A DNA stretch of 64,000 nt from Rathayibacter rathayi (GTDB lineage Bacteria; Actinomycetota; Actinomycetes; Actinomycetales; Microbacteriaceae): NCBI RefSeq assembly GCF_004011095.1, contig NZ_CP028129.1, positions 1,054,001 through 1,118,000 on the forward strand. Reading direction: 5' to 3'. Within the stretch, counting starts at the first letter, position 1. Every line of letters begins with the position of its first letter. Made by a program: the position numbers and the translations under genes. Positions 36,317 through 50,398 of this stretch are shown here, in pieces. The notes beneath the pieces are model-generated. The model worked only from the letters and a program-made list of their open reading frames with translations, was not told the origin of the DNA and ran no database searches.

Positions 36317-37689
36317 GCACTGCCCCCGCACGAAGCACTGCCCCGACGGAGCGCATCCTGATCTCCGGGGCGACACTCGCCGACGAATCGACCGCCGACC
36401 TGCTGATCGACGGGGGCGTGATCGTCGAGATCGGCGCCGACCTCGACTCGAGTGGCGCGCGCGTGATCGACGCCGACGGCCTCCTGGCGCTGCCCGGACT
36501 GGTCGACCTGCACACTCACCTCCGTGAGCCCGGCTTCGAGCAGAGCGAGACGATCCTGACCGGTACCCGTGCCGCGGCCGCCGGCGGCTTCACCGCGGTC
36601 TTCGCGATGGCGAACACCTCGCCGGTGCAGGACACCGCCGGCGTCGTCGAGCAGGTGCAGAGTTTGGGCGAGGACGCCGGCTACGCGACGGTTCGGCCGA
36701 TCGGCGCGGTCACCGTGGGCCTGGCGGGGGAGTCGCTCGCTGAGCTCGGCGCGATGGCCCGCAGCCGCGCGGCCGTGCGCGTCTTCTCGGACGATGGGAA
36801 GTGCGTCTCGGACGCGCTGCTGATGCGCCGCGCGCTCGAGTACGTCAAGGCGTTCGACGGGGTCGTCGCCCAGCACGCGCAGGAGCCGCGCCTCACCGTC
36901 GGCGCGCAGATGAATGAGGGAGCCGTGTCGAGCGCTCTCGGGCTCCAGGGGTGGCCGGCCGTCGCGGAGGAGGCGATCATCGCCCGCGATGTTCTCCTCG
37001 CCGAGCATGTCGGCTCGCGCCTGCACGTCTGCCACGTCTCGACCGCGGGCTCGGTGGACGTCCTCCGCTGGGCGAAGGCGCGCGGGATCGACGTGACGGC
37101 CGAGGTCACGCCGCACCACCTCCTCCTCACTGAGCAGGCCGTCGCCGGCCAGGGCGGCCCGAGCTACGACGCCCGCTTCAAGGTGAACCCGCCGCTGCGC
37201 CGCGACGAGGACGTGCTCGCCCTCCGCGAGGCCCTCGCCGACGGCACCATCGACATCGTCGCCACCGACCACGCGCCGCACCCGGTCGAGGCGAAGGACT
37301 GCGAGTGGGACGCCGCGGCGTTCGGCATGGTGGGCCTCGAGAGCGCGCTGAGCGTCGTGCACGCCGCCGTCGTCGAGGACGGCCGGATCGGCTGGAGCGA
37401 CGTCGCACGGGTGCTCTCCTCCGCACCCGCCCGCATCGGCAGGCTGAGCGGATACGAGAACGGTCTGGTCGTCGGTGCCGCCGCGAACGTGGTGCTCTAC
37501 GACCCGCAGGCGCGCCGCCGGTTCTCGGCGAGAGACCTGCGTGGCCGCAGCGGCAACTCCCCATACCTCGGCCGCGAGCTGCCGGGCCGGGTCGTTGCGA
37601 CGCTGCACCGGGGCTTCCCGACCGTGCTCGACGGCGAGCTCGTCGACGCGACGCTCGTCGCTGCCTCCGCGAAGGCCTCCCGTGGATAG
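36313..37689 (+). CDS. pyrC: Dihydroorotase
   Basis: A 458-residue class I (PyrC2-type) amidohydrolase cyclising carbamoyl aspartate to dihydroorotate. The metal site is [14 protein letters not shown] with later His residues in [19 protein letters not shown] and the catalytic Asp in [26 protein letters not shown] and a C-terminal [13 protein letters not shown] are typical. Every metal ligand is present, so it should be active rather than a pseudo-subunit. The frame overlaps the next gene by eight bases. Confidence 0.97.
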
Positions 37690-38239
37690 GGCCGTGATCA
37701 CGATCGTCATCGCCGCGGTCGTGGTCCTCGTCTTCGTCGGGATGCTGCTCTCGTGGCGCGCGCGCCGCCGCCGCTCGGCCGGCCTCGCTCCGGAGCCCGT
37801 GCCCGCCTCCTCGCTGGGCGCCGAGGTCGAGCGCGTCGATCTGCCGTACGTCGCCACGACTCGGTTCGAGCAGCCGCTCGAGCGCGTCGTGCTGCCCGGG
37901 CTCGGCTTCCGCGGCAACGCCGTGCTGCGTCTGCACGAGCGCGGGGTCGTCATCGCCCCCATCGGTGAGCGCGAGACCGTGATCCCGGCAGAGCTGTTGC
38001 GCGGAGCGGGCCAGGGCAGCTACGTGATCGACCGCGCCGTCGAGGAGGGTGGGCTGCTCGTGATCTCGTGGTCGCCGCGCGGCGACGCGATCGTCGACAG
38101 CTACCTCCGCGTTGCTGAGCCGGCCCTCCGCGCGCACCTGATCGCCGAGCTGCAGCGTCTGGCCGGCCCCCGTTCCTCCCCCTCCCACCCCGGAGCCGCC
38201 GACCGCGGCCCCGACACGACCCAGAAGGGCTCCTCGTCC
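37682..38239 (+). CDS. PH-like membrane protein of the pyr operon, reading in frame into carA
   Basis: About 186 codons with one N-terminal transmembrane helix ([20 protein letters not shown]), a basic stop-transfer (RARRRR) and a soluble beta-rich domain (about residues 40-165), as in the small protein found between pyrC and carA in many actinobacteria. The function is unknown. GTG at 37682 overlaps pyrC. There is no stop codon before carA: the same frame continues through a Ser/Pro/Gly-rich stretch into carA. Either carA initiates internally at 38240 and this frame also yields a membrane-tethered fusion, or a stop or frameshift has been lost. Confidence 0.6.
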
Positions 38240-39426
38240 GTGCCAACGACACGCCTCAGCACCCAACCCACCGCCGTCCTCGTCCTTGAGGACGGACGAC
38301 GATTCCTGGGACAGGCCTACGGCGCCCGAGGCCGCACCCTGGGTGAGATCGTCTTCGCCACCGGCATGACCGGCTACCAGGAGACGCTGACCGACCCGAG
38401 CTACGCCGGCCAGATCGTCGTGCAGACCGCGCCGCACATCGGCAACACCGGGACCAACGACGAGGACAGGGAGTCGCGCCGCATCTGGGTCGCCGGCTAC
38501 GTCGTCCGTGACCCCTCCCGCGTGGTCTCCAACTTCCGCGCGCAGCGCTCGCTCGATGACGACCTCGAGTCCGACGGCATCGTAGGCATTTCGGCCGTCG
38601 ACACCCGGGCAATCACCCGCCACATCCGCTCGGCCGGTTCGATGCGGGCCGGCGTGTTCTCGGGCGAGGACCTCGCACTCCCGGAGGAGGAGCAGCTCGC
38701 GCTGGTCCTCGGCGGTCGGCAGATGCAGGGCCTCAACCTCTCCTCCGCCGTCTCGACCAACGAGCAGTACACGGTGCCCGCCCGCGGTGAGCGCGTCGGC
38801 TCGGTCGCGGTGATCGACCTGGGCGTGAAGACCTCGACGATCCACTACCTCTCGGAGCGCGGCTTCGACGTGCAGGTGCTGCCCGAGTCGGTGTCGGCGG
38901 AGCAGGTGCTCGCGTTGGATCCGTCGGCGCTGTTCTTCTCGAACGGCCCCGGCGACCCCGAGGCCTCGGACCGTCATGTCGAGCTGCTGCGCACCACCCT
39001 GCGCGCCGACCTCCCGTTCTTCGGGATCTGCTTCGGCAACCAGCTGCTCGGCCGCGCGCTCGGCTTCGGCACCTACAAGCTCCCGTTCGGCCACCGCGGG
39101 ATCAATCAGCCCGTGCTCGACAAGCTCACCGGCCGCGTGGAGATCACCTCGCAGAACCACGGATTCGCCGTGGACGCGCCGATCGAGGGCGAGCTGAACT
39201 CGCCAGAGGGCTTCGGCCGCGTCGAGGTCAGCCACTACTCCCTCAACGACTCGGTCGTGGAGGGTCTGCGCTGCCTCGATATTCCCGCCTTCTCGGTGCA
39301 GTACCACCCCGAGGCGGCGGCCGGCCCGCACGACTCCAACCACCTCTTCGACCGCTTCCGCGACATGGTCGTACAGCGCACGGCTGAGCAGGGCGCCACC
39401 ACCACCACCACGGGAGAGCAGAAGTA

Positions 39427-39427
<1 letters not shown>
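38240..39427 (+). CDS. carA: Carbamoyl-phosphate synthase small subunit (glutamine amidotransferase)
   Basis: A 395-residue subunit that hydrolyses glutamine and passes ammonia to CarB. The N-terminal domain starts [18 protein letters not shown] with [20 protein letters not shown]. The class I amidotransferase domain has [24 protein letters not shown] (nucleophile Cys) and [13 protein letters not shown] (His, Glu). GTG at 38240 with AGAAGGG about ten bases upstream is taken as the start, but the frame is open back to the preceding membrane protein. The stop shares a base with the carB ATG (TAATG). Confidence 0.95.
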
Positions 39428-42713
<3,286 letters not shown>

Positions 42714-42717
<4 letters not shown>

Positions 42718-43595
42718 GCACCGGCGCAGTGGGCACCGCCTCCTTCGGCTCACGCCTCGAGGCGGCGTTCGCCGCGCACGGACAGCTCTGCGTGGGGATC
42801 GACCCGCACTCCTTCCTCCTCGACGCCTGGGGGCTGGCCGATGACGCGGACGGGCTCGAGAGCTTCGGCCGCACCGTCGTCGAGGCCGCGGCCGGGCGGA
42901 CCGGCATCGTGAAGCCGCAGGTCGCCTTCTTCGAGCGGCGCGGCTCTGCGGGATACCGCGCGCTCGAGCGCGTGCTCGCCGACGCCCGGGCGGCCGGGCT
43001 TCTGGTGATCGCCGATGCCAAGCGCGGCGACATCGGCACCAGCGTGACCGCCTACGCCGAAGCGTGGCTCCGGCCCGGCTCGCCGCTCGAGGCGGACGCG
43101 ATGACCGCGGCCGCCTACCAGGGCCTCGGCTCGCTTGAGGGGATGCTGACGCTGGCGGAGGAGGCGGGCAAGGGCGTGTTCGTGCTCGCCGCCACTTCCA
43201 ACCCGGAGGCACGGCGCGTGCAGCGCGCGCTCGTGCAGGACGGCGACCGCGCGGGCGCGACGGTGGCATCCGCGGTCGTGGCGGACGTGGCATCCTGGAA
43301 CGACGCTCACGCTCGCGCGTCGACCGGCTCGGTCGGTGTGGTGCTCGGCGCCACGGTCGCCCTGGGCGACTTCGGCATCGGCACTGACGAGCCGCTGCAC
43401 CCCGCACTCCCTGTGCTTGCGCCCGGCTTCGGCCATCAGGGCGCCGCCGTTGCGGACGCGCAGCGGTTGTTCGGCGCGCTGAGCGTTGCCACCATCGTCA
43501 GCGAGTCGCGCAGCGTGCTCAGCGCCGGCCCCTCCGGGATCGCCGCCGAGATCACCCGACGTGCGACCGACATTCAGGAGACCCTTGTCCGCTGA
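42714..43595 (+). CDS. pyrF: Orotidine 5'-phosphate decarboxylase (type 2)
   Basis: A 293-residue TIM-barrel enzyme forming UMP. It belongs to the longer actinobacterial subfamily 2: [17 protein letters not shown] at the start, the catalytic [16 protein letters not shown], then [15 protein letters not shown] and [14 protein letters not shown] at 42714 overlaps the carB stop. It is the last pyrimidine gene here; pyrD and pyrE are not in the window. The gmk start lies within its last codons. Confidence 0.95.
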
Positions 43596-44562
43596 AACCG
43601 TTAGCCCCGACCCCGGCGCCGTGTCGCGCCCGGAGGCCGCGCGCCGTCCCTCGCCGCCCGAGGTCGACCGCCGCGCCGCCTCCGAGGCCGCCATCGCGGC
43701 GCGCCGTGCCCGCGCCGTCGTGAAGAAGGCGGTCGCCTCCGGTCGCCGCCCCGCGACCGCCGTGCTCGCCGCTGCACAGGCCGAGCCGCTAGGGGTCGAG
43801 GGGCGGATGCGCGTCAGCGAGCTGCTGCGCTCCGTGCCGGCCCTCGGTGTGGTCAAGACGCCGCGGGTGATGGAGCAGCTGCGGATCGCCGAGTCCAAGC
43901 GCCTCGGCGGGCTCGGCCGTCGTCAGGTCGAGGGCCTAGCGTCGTTCCTGGAAGAGCGGGAGGCGCGCCGGCGCTCCTCCCGCAACCGGCTGCTGGTGCT
44001 CGCCGGTCCCACCGCGGTCGGCAAGGGCACCGTCTCGACCTACATCCGCGAGAACTACCCCGAGGTGCTGCTCTCGGTCTCGGCGACGACGCGGGCTCCG
44101 CGGCCCGGCGAAGTGGACGGCGTGAGCTACTACTTCGTCGACGACGCCGAGTTCGACCGGATGATCGCGGCGGGGGAGTTCCTCGAGTACGCGGTCGTGC
44201 ACAACGCGCACCGCTACGGGACGCCGCGCGGACCGATCGACGCTGCGCTGGAACAGGGCCGGCAGGTGATGCTCGAGATCGACATCCAGGGTGCGCGTCA
44301 GGTGCGCGAGCGGATGCCGGACGCCCGCCTCGTCTTCCTCCTGCCGCCCAGCTGGGATGAGCTGGTGCGTCGACTGGTCGGGCGCGGCACCGAGAGCGCC
44401 GAGGAGCAGGAGCGGCGATTGACCACCGCGAAGGTGGAGCTGGCCGCACAGGACGAGTTCGATGTCGCCGTTGTGAACAGCACCGTGCCCGAAGCGGCCC
44501 GCGAGGTCGTAGAATTGATGGTGCCTCGTGCCGACGATCCCCCCGCTGATCCGGGTCGCTGA
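43585..44562 (+). CDS. gmk: Guanylate kinase with N-terminal mIHF (actinobacterial integration host factor) domain
   Basis: About 325 residues. The N-terminal about 125 residues are not kinase. [20 protein letters not shown] and [20 protein letters not shown], then [19 protein letters not shown], match mIHF, the helix-two-turn-helix DNA-binding protein that is normally a separate gene next to gmk in actinobacteria. The C-terminal part is guanylate kinase: P-loop [41 protein letters not shown] and [15 protein letters not shown] at 43585 with CAGGAG upstream is the likely start (GTG at 43621 is an alternative). One protein thus combines GMP phosphorylation and nucleoid binding; this layout appears typical of the family Microbacteriaceae. 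Confidence 0.88.
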   Translation: MSAETVSPDPGAVSRPEAARRPSPPEVDRRAASEAAIAARRARAVVKKAVASGRRPATAVLAAAQAEPLGVEGRMRVSELLRSVPALGVVKTPRVMEQLRIAESKRLGGLGRRQVEGLASFLEEREARRRSSRNRLLVLAGPTAVGKGTVSTYIRENYPEVLLSVSATTRAPRPGEVDGVSYYFVDDAEFDRMIAAGEFLEYAVVHNAHRYGTPRGPIDAALEQGRQVMLEIDIQGARQVRERMPDARLVFLLPPSWDELVRRLVGRGTESAEEQERRLTTAKVELAAQDEFDVAVVNSTVPEAAREVVELMVPRADDPPADPGR

Positions 44563-44689
44563 CACCGGGCCACCGACCATCTCCGGGCCGACGTCCCGGG
44601 TTTCCTCGGGCTCGCGCCCGCCGGAGCCCTGGCGCCGTGGCGCTCCGGAGCAGCAGATCGGCGCTGATGCGCCCCGCAAGGAGACACTC

Positions 44690-44944
44690 ATGGCCAACAA
44701 CCTCGGCATCATTGACCCGCCTATCGACGAGCTCCTCTCGAAGGTCGACTCGAAATATGCGCTGGTGATCTTCGCCTCCAAGCGCGCCCGCCAGATCAAC
44801 GACTACTACGCCGACCTCCACGAGGGCAGCCTGTTCGACAACGTCGGCCCGCTGGTCGACTCGACCATCGACGACAAGCCCCTCTCGGTCGCGCTGCACG
44901 AGATCAACGAGGACAAGCTGGTCGCCCAGCCCCTCGCCGAGTAG
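44690..44944 (+). CDS. rpoZ: DNA-directed RNA polymerase omega subunit
   Basis: An 84-residue subunit that helps RNA polymerase assembly. [20 protein letters not shown] followed by QINDYY is the conserved omega motif, and the C-terminal [12 protein letters not shown] is typical of actinobacteria. The ATG at 44690 has AAGGAG seven bases upstream; the longer frame from 44528 is discarded. Its position between gmk and coaBC is conserved across actinobacteria. Confidence 0.95.
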   Translation: MANNLGIIDPPIDELLSKVDSKYALVIFASKRARQINDYYADLHEGSLFDNVGPLVDSTIDDKPLSVALHEINEDKLVAQPLAE

Positions 44945-44954
44945 TCCCCGCCGG

Positions 44955-46181
44955 GTGGGGTCCTCTCTCGACGCCGGTCGGCGACTCACCATCGTCGTTG
45001 GCATCACCGGCGGCATCGCCGCGTACAAGGCCGTCGGAGTCGTGCGCGCGCTTGTCCTCGCGGGGCACGACGTCCATGTCGTCGCGACCGAGGCGGCGCT
45101 GCGCTTCGTCGGGAAGCCGACCCTCGAGGCCATCTCGCGCAACGCCGTGCACACCGAGCTATATGAGGGTGTCGCCGAGGTGCGGCATGTGGCCATCGGC
45201 CAGGCCGCGGACCTCATCGTGATCGCGCCCGCGACCGCGCACACGCTCGCCAAACTTGCCGCCGGGCTCGCCGACGACCTGCTCGGCAACACAGTCCTCG
45301 CGAGCACCGCCCCGCTGGTCGTCGCTCCGGCGATGCACACCGAGATGTGGGCGAACGCCGCGACCGTCGCCAACACGGCGACCCTCCGCTCGCGCGGCGT
45401 TCACGTCATCGGCCCCGCCGTCGGGCGTCTCACCGGCGCCGACTCCGGACCCGGCCGCATGGAGGAGCCCGAGACGATCGTCGCCGAGGCCCTGGCCGTG
45501 CACGCCCGGGCCGTCGGCGCCCGCCGCGATCTGGAGGGGCTCCGCATCCTGGTGACCGCGGGGGGTACCCGCGAGCCCCTCGATCCGGTGCGCTTCGTCG
45601 GCAACCGCTCTAGCGGTCGGCAGGGGGTCGCGCTCGCGCTGGCCGCTGCTGCCCGCGGCGCCGAGGTGACCCTCCTCGCCGCCAACCTCGACGTGCTGGA
45701 GCCGCAGGGCGTCACCGTGCGCCAGGTGGGCACCGCTCTCGAGCTGCGCGAAGTCGCCCTGGCCGCCGCTCCCGGAATGGACATCGTGATCATGGCCGCG
45801 GCCGTCGCCGACTATCGGCCGACCGAGGTCGCCGACGCGAAGATCACGAAGGAGCAGCAGGGCGACCGGCTGGTTCTCGAGCTGGTCAAGAACCCGGACG
45901 TCCTGGCCGAGATCGCTTCCGCGCGACACGAGGGGCAGATCGTCGTCGGCTTCGCCGCCGAGACCGAGCCGGACCGGGAGGCGATGCTCGCCCTCGGCCG
46001 CGCCAAAATCGCCCGCAAGGGGTGCGATCTGCTCGTGCTCAACCGGGTCGGCTGGGCCGAGGGTTTCCAGAGCGAGCGCAACGCCGTCGTGGTCCTGGAT
46101 CGGGCCGGCGATATAGTAGGCGAGGCCTCGGGTAGCAAGGCGGAGGTGGCCGATCGCGTCCTCGACGCGGTCGCGCGCTAG
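44955..46181 (+). CDS. coaBC: Bifunctional phosphopantothenoylcysteine decarboxylase / phosphopantothenate-cysteine ligase
   Basis: A 408-residue two-domain coenzyme A enzyme. The N-terminal CoaC flavoprotein has [40 protein letters not shown] and PAMHTEMW. The C-terminal CoaB part begins near residue 195 ([32 protein letters not shown]) and includes [10 protein letters not shown] and [16 protein letters not shown] at 44955 lies ten bases after the rpoZ stop. Decarboxylation and cysteine ligation are sequential steps to 4'-phosphopantetheine. Confidence 0.96.
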   Translation: MGSSLDAGRRLTIVVGITGGIAAYKAVGVVRALVLAGHDVHVVATEAALRFVGKPTLEAISRNAVHTELYEGVAEVRHVAIGQAADLIVIAPATAHTLAKLAAGLADDLLGNTVLASTAPLVVAPAMHTEMWANAATVANTATLRSRGVHVIGPAVGRLTGADSGPGRMEEPETIVAEALAVHARAVGARRDLEGLRILVTAGGTREPLDPVRFVGNRSSGRQGVALALAAAARGAEVTLLAANLDVLEPQGVTVRQVGTALELREVALAAAPGMDIVIMAAAVADYRPTEVADAKITKEQQGDRLVLELVKNPDVLAEIASARHEGQIVVGFAAETEPDREAMLALGRAKIARKGCDLLVLNRVGWAEGFQSERNAVVVLDRAGDIVGEASGSKAEVADRVLDAVAR

Positions 46182-46296
46182 CCCCACCGCGTCGCCCGCG
46201 GGGGCGCCGACCGCCTGCCCGCCCCGCCACTCCGCCCGCCCGGCCACTCCCGGTACGAACGACCCCGGTCCGCGACACCGGGACGAGAAGAGAAGC

Positions 46297-47502
46297 ATGA
46301 CCTCCGGTCCCCTCCGCCTGTTCACCTCCGAGTCCGTCACCGAGGGCCACCCGGACAAGATCTGCGATCAGATCTCGGACCACATCCTCGACGCGCTGCT
46401 CCGCGAAGACCCGCACAGCCGCGTCGCCGTCGAGACGCTGGTCACGACGGGCCTCGTGCATGTCGCGGGCGAGGTATCCACGAGCGGTTACGTCGAGATC
46501 CCCAAGATCGTGCGCGACACCATCGTCCAGATCGGGTACGACTCCTCCGAGAAGGGCTTCGACGGCCGCTCCTGCGGCGTCTCGGTCTCGATCGGCCAGC
46601 AGTCGCCCGAGATCGCGGCGGGTGTCGACACGGCGCTCGAGGTCCGCTCTTTGGAGGCGGGGGAGGACGCCTTCGATCGCCAGGGCGCGGGCGACCAGGG
46701 CCTGATGTTCGGCTTCGCGACCGACGAGACCCCCGAGTACATGCCGCTGCCCAGCTGGCTCTCCCACCGCCTCGCCGAGCGTCTGGCGGCCGTGCGGAAG
46801 TCGGGCGAACTCGACTACCTCCGCCCCGACGGCAAGACCCAGGTCACCATCGGTTACGACGGCACCACCCCGTCGACCATCGACACCGTCGTGCTGTCCA
46901 CCCAGCATGCCGAGCACGTCAGCACCGAGACGATCCACGCGGACATCGAGGCGCAGGTGATCCGTCCGGTGCTCGAGACGGTCGACCTTGACTCCTCGGC
47001 TGTCCGCCTGCTGATCAACCCCACTGGCCGCTTCGAGATCGGCGGCCCGCAGGGCGACGCGGGGCTCACCGGCCGCAAGATCATCGTCGACACCTACGGC
47101 GGAGCATCGCGCCACGGCGGCGGCGCGTTCTCGGGCAAGGACCCGTCCAAGGTGGACCGCTCGGCCGCGTACGCGATGCGCTGGGTCGCCAAGAACGCGG
47201 TCGCCGCGGGCCTCGCCTCACGGATGGAGGTGCAGGTCGCCTACGCGATCGGCAAGGCCGCTCCGGTCGGCCTCTACGTCGAGACCTTCGGCTCCGGCAC
47301 CGTCTCGGACGAGACGATCACCGAGGCGATCCGCTCCGTCTTCGACCTCCGTCCGGCCGCGATCATCCACGCCCTCGACCTGCTGCGCCCGATCTACGCC
47401 CAGACGGCGGCCTACGGCCACTTCGGCCGCGAGCTCCCCGACTTCACCTGGGAGCGCCTCGACCGGGTCGAGGACCTGCGCTCCGCCGCGGGCCTCTCGT
47501 AG
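46297..47502 (+). CDS. metK: S-adenosylmethionine synthetase
   Basis: A 401-residue enzyme condensing methionine and ATP to [55 protein letters not shown] and [12 protein letters not shown] are the family signatures. It starts at ATG 46297 with AGAAGAGAAG upstream. The 115-base gap before it showed no SAM-riboswitch-like structure. It sits in the conserved coaBC-metK-priA order. Confidence 0.97.
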   Translation: MTSGPLRLFTSESVTEGHPDKICDQISDHILDALLREDPHSRVAVETLVTTGLVHVAGEVSTSGYVEIPKIVRDTIVQIGYDSSEKGFDGRSCGVSVSIGQQSPEIAAGVDTALEVRSLEAGEDAFDRQGAGDQGLMFGFATDETPEYMPLPSWLSHRLAERLAAVRKSGELDYLRPDGKTQVTIGYDGTTPSTIDTVVLSTQHAEHVSTETIHADIEAQVIRPVLETVDLDSSAVRLLINPTGRFEIGGPQGDAGLTGRKIIVDTYGGASRHGGGAFSGKDPSKVDRSAAYAMRWVAKNAVAAGLASRMEVQVAYAIGKAAPVGLYVETFGSGTVSDETITEAIRSVFDLRPAAIIHALDLLRPIYAQTAAYGHFGRELPDFTWERLDRVEDLRSAAGLS

Positions 47503-47510
47503 CGGGCGCG

Positions 47511-49475
47511 ATGGCGAGCAGCGGAGCCGTCGCGCGCGTGCTCCTGGACTCGCCACTCCCGCAGCTCGACCGGCTCCTGGACTACGCGGTGCCGGAAGCT
47601 CTGCGCGGGCAGGTCGTGCCCGGCGTGCGCGTGCGGGTGCCGCTGCGCACCGGCGGGCGGATCGCGGACGCCCTCGTCGTCGAGACGGGGGAGGGATCCG
47701 AGCACGTCGGCGCGCTGAGCGAGGTCGAGGAGTTGGTGTCGCCGCTCGTGGTGCTGACGCCTGAGGTCTGGGCGCTCGCGCGCCGCGTCGCGGATCGCGC
47801 CTGCGGGGGAGCCAGCGATGTGCTGCGTCTGGCCGTACCTCGTCGCCATGTGCGAGTCGAGAGGGCGCGTCTCGCGGCCGGTCCGGCTCCGACGGCTCCC
47901 GCGGTCGAGGCGGGCGGAGTGACGGGTTATCCCGTCGACTCCTTCGTCGGCCTCGCTGAGGGCGCGCGTCTGGCAGTCGGCGCCGTGCCGACTCCCGTGC
48001 AGCTCGACTCCGGTGCGTGGGTCGGCGGCTGGGCAGTCACGCTGGCCGAGCTCGCCCGGGACACGCTCGCCGCGGGCCACGACGCGATCCTGGCGGTGCC
48101 CGACTACCGCGATCAGGAGCAGCTGGAACTCGCCCTCGCCGCCCACCTCCCGGCGGAGTCGCTCGTGCGGCTCGACGCGCGGCAGAAGGGCGCCGAGCGC
48201 TACGCCGCCTTCGTGCGCTGCCTCGATCCCGGGCCGCGGGTCGTCGTCGGCAACCGCTCCGTGCTCTACGCCCCCTCCTCCGCCCTCGGACTGATCGCGC
48301 TCTGGGACGACGGCGACCCGCTCTTCGCTGAGCCCCTGGCGCCCTACGCGCACGCCCGTGACGTCGCCCTGGTCCGGCAGGAGCAGAGCGGAGCCGGCCT
48401 TGTGCTGCTGGGCAACACCCGCACCGTCGAGGTCGAGCGTCTGGTCGAGATCGGCTTCGCGGCCGAGGTGGAGCCGCGCCCGAGCCGCCGCCCGCATGTG
48501 GTGCCGACCGCCCAGCAGTGGGCCGCCGACGAGCACGACGCCGCGGCGCGCATCCCCTCCTCCGCCTGGCGAGAGGCGCGGAAGGCCCTCGACTCCGGCC
48601 CCGTGCTGGTGCAGGTCGCACGTCCCGGCTACGCACCGGTGGTTGCCTGCGCCCGCTGCCGGACGGTTGCGCGCTGCAACCGCTGCCAGGGTCCGCTCGG
48701 CGTGCACTCCGCGGGTGGGCGTCCGAGCTGCGGCTGGTGCGGCCTGATCGCGGCGGACTGGACCTGCTCGGTCTGCGAGGCGACGGCCCTCCGCCTGGTC
48801 ACCCTCGGGGCCGGGCGCACCGCGGAGGAGCTGGGGCGCGCCTTCCCCGGCGCCAAGGTGATCGTCGCCGACGGCCAGCGGCCGGTGCTGACCCTCCCCG
48901 CGGAGCCCGCGCTCGTCGTGGCCACCCGCGGCGCGGAGCCGCGGGCCGACGGCGGCTACCATGCCGTCCTCCTGCTCGACGGCGAGCGGATGCTGGCGCG
49001 CGAGAGCCTGCGCGTCGCCGATGATGCACTGCGCACCTGGTCGAACGCCGCTGCCCTGGCCCGCCCGGGCGCTCCGGTGCTGCTGGTCGGGGTCGGCGGT
49101 CGCCTCGCGACCGCCCTCGCGACCTGGCGGCAGGCCGAGTACCTCCGCGCCGAGCTGCTGGAGCGGCGCGCGCTGCGCTTCCCGCCCGCGGTGCGGCTCG
49201 CGACGGTCAGCGGCGACGCACACGCGGTAGCGGAGGCGCTGGACGCGCTCGACGAGGAAGACCGGCAGGAGGTGCTCGGACCGGTCGGACTCGAGGACGG
49301 CTCCGTCCGGGCCATCGTGCGCTTCGACTACGCTCGCGGTGCGGAGGTGGCCGCCCGCCTCCGCTCCGCCGTGATCCGCAATGCCACGCGCCGCCGTCGG
49401 CCGCCGACTACGCCCGGCCGCTTCCGGCCGGCCCCGAAGCTCCGGGTCCGCCTCGACGACCCCGACATCCTCTGA
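47511..49475 (+). CDS. priA: PriA-like primosomal protein N', probably without helicase activity
   Basis: 654 residues. The N-terminal 3'-DNA-binding domain is recognisable (LDYAVPEALRGQVVPGVRVR, VPLRTGG). The zinc-binding region has paired cysteines (ACARCRTVARCNRCQGPLGV, SCGWCGL, CSVCEA) as in PriA. The usual Walker A (GVTGSGKT) is absent; at that place the sequence reads WVGGWAVTLAELARDTLAAG. This is the actinobacterial form, expected to load the replisome or bind forks without unwinding DNA. It follows metK by eight bases. Confidence 0.88.
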   Translation: MASSGAVARVLLDSPLPQLDRLLDYAVPEALRGQVVPGVRVRVPLRTGGRIADALVVETGEGSEHVGALSEVEELVSPLVVLTPEVWALARRVADRACGGASDVLRLAVPRRHVRVERARLAAGPAPTAPAVEAGGVTGYPVDSFVGLAEGARLAVGAVPTPVQLDSGAWVGGWAVTLAELARDTLAAGHDAILAVPDYRDQEQLELALAAHLPAESLVRLDARQKGAERYAAFVRCLDPGPRVVVGNRSVLYAPSSALGLIALWDDGDPLFAEPLAPYAHARDVALVRQEQSGAGLVLLGNTRTVEVERLVEIGFAAEVEPRPSRRPHVVPTAQQWAADEHDAAARIPSSAWREARKALDSGPVLVQVARPGYAPVVACARCRTVARCNRCQGPLGVHSAGGRPSCGWCGLIAADWTCSVCEATALRLVTLGAGRTAEELGRAFPGAKVIVADGQRPVLTLPAEPALVVATRGAEPRADGGYHAVLLLDGERMLARESLRVADDALRTWSNAAALARPGAPVLLVGVGGRLATALATWRQAEYLRAELLERRALRFPPAVRLATVSGDAHAVAEALDALDEEDRQEVLGPVGLEDGSVRAIVRFDYARGAEVAARLRSAVIRNATRRRRPPTTPGRFRPAPKLRVRLDDPDIL

Positions 49476-49492
49476 CTCCCCAGGAGAAGCCC

Positions 49493-50398
49493 GTGCGCCT
49501 CGTCTTCGCCGGCACGCCCGCCGCTGCCGTCCCGACCCTCCAGGGCCTTGCCGCCTCCGCGCACGAGGTGGTCGCCGTGGTCACCCGAGCGGACGCTCCG
49601 GTGGGCCGCAAGCGCGTGCTCACTCCCTCGCCGGTCGCCGTCGCGGCCGAGGACCTGGGGCTCCCCGTGATCCGCACGAATCGGCTCGACGAGGAGGTGA
49701 CCGACCGCCTCGCCGAGTTCACCCCGGATCTTGGCGTGATCGTCGCCTACGGCGGACTCGTGCGTGAGCGGCTGCTGGCGGTGCCGAGGCTCGGCTGGAT
49801 CAACCTGCATTTCTCGCTGCTGCCGCGCTGGCGGGGAGCGGCTCCCCTCCAGCGTGCGCTGATGGCGGGGGAGACGCGGATCGGCGCGAGCGTCTTCCAG
49901 CTCGTCGCCGAACTCGACGCGGGCGACGTCTACGCCGAGCTCGCCGCCGACGCGGGGGAGCGGACCGCGGGCGAGCTGCTGGCGGAGCTGGCCGAGAGCG
50001 GCGCGGGCCTCACCCTCGACGTGGTCGACGCGCTCGAACGGGGGACCGCCGTCGCCACCCCGCAGGTCGGGGAGGTGACCCTCGCGCCCAAGCTCGACGC
50101 GGCCGACGCTCGGATCGACTGGGCCTTGCCGACCACACGAATCCTCGCTCTGGTACGCGGTACGACCCCCGAGCCCGGCGCCTCCACCGCGGTCGGTGAC
50201 GCACGCCTGAAGGTGCTGGCTGTGCGCGCCGCGGAGGGGGATCTCGCTCCGGGCGGCCTGCGCCTCCACTCCGGACGCGCGCTCGTCGGCACCGGGGACG
50301 GCGCGATCGAGCTGGTCACCGTCCAGCCCGCCGGCAAGAATCCGATGTCGGGCGCGGCCTGGGCGCGTGGCCTGCGCGAGAGCACAGTGCTCGGATGA
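49493..50398 (+). CDS. fmt: Methionyl-tRNA formyltransferase
   Basis: A 301-residue enzyme formylating initiator Met-tRNA. LVFAGTPAAAVPTLQGL at the start, the catalytic region INLHFSLLPRWRGAAPLQRA, VFQLVAELDAGDVY and a C-terminal tRNA-binding domain are standard. GTG at 49493 has AGGAGAAG upstream. Its stop overlaps the rsmB start (ATGA). Confidence 0.96.
   Translation: MRLVFAGTPAAAVPTLQGLAASAHEVVAVVTRADAPVGRKRVLTPSPVAVAAEDLGLPVIRTNRLDEEVTDRLAEFTPDLGVIVAYGGLVRERLLAVPRLGWINLHFSLLPRWRGAAPLQRALMAGETRIGASVFQLVAELDAGDVYAELAADAGERTAGELLAELAESGAGLTLDVVDALERGTAVATPQVGEVTLAPKLDAADARIDWALPTTRILALVRGTTPEPGASTAVGDARLKVLAVRAAEGDLAPGGLRLHSGRALVGTGDGAIELVTVQPAGKNPMSGAAWARGLRESTVLG

Noticed and set aside
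46182..46296. Possible SAM riboswitch before metK
   Set aside because: The 115-base gap is C/G-rich without the conserved core elements of known SAM riboswitches; no supporting pairing was found.
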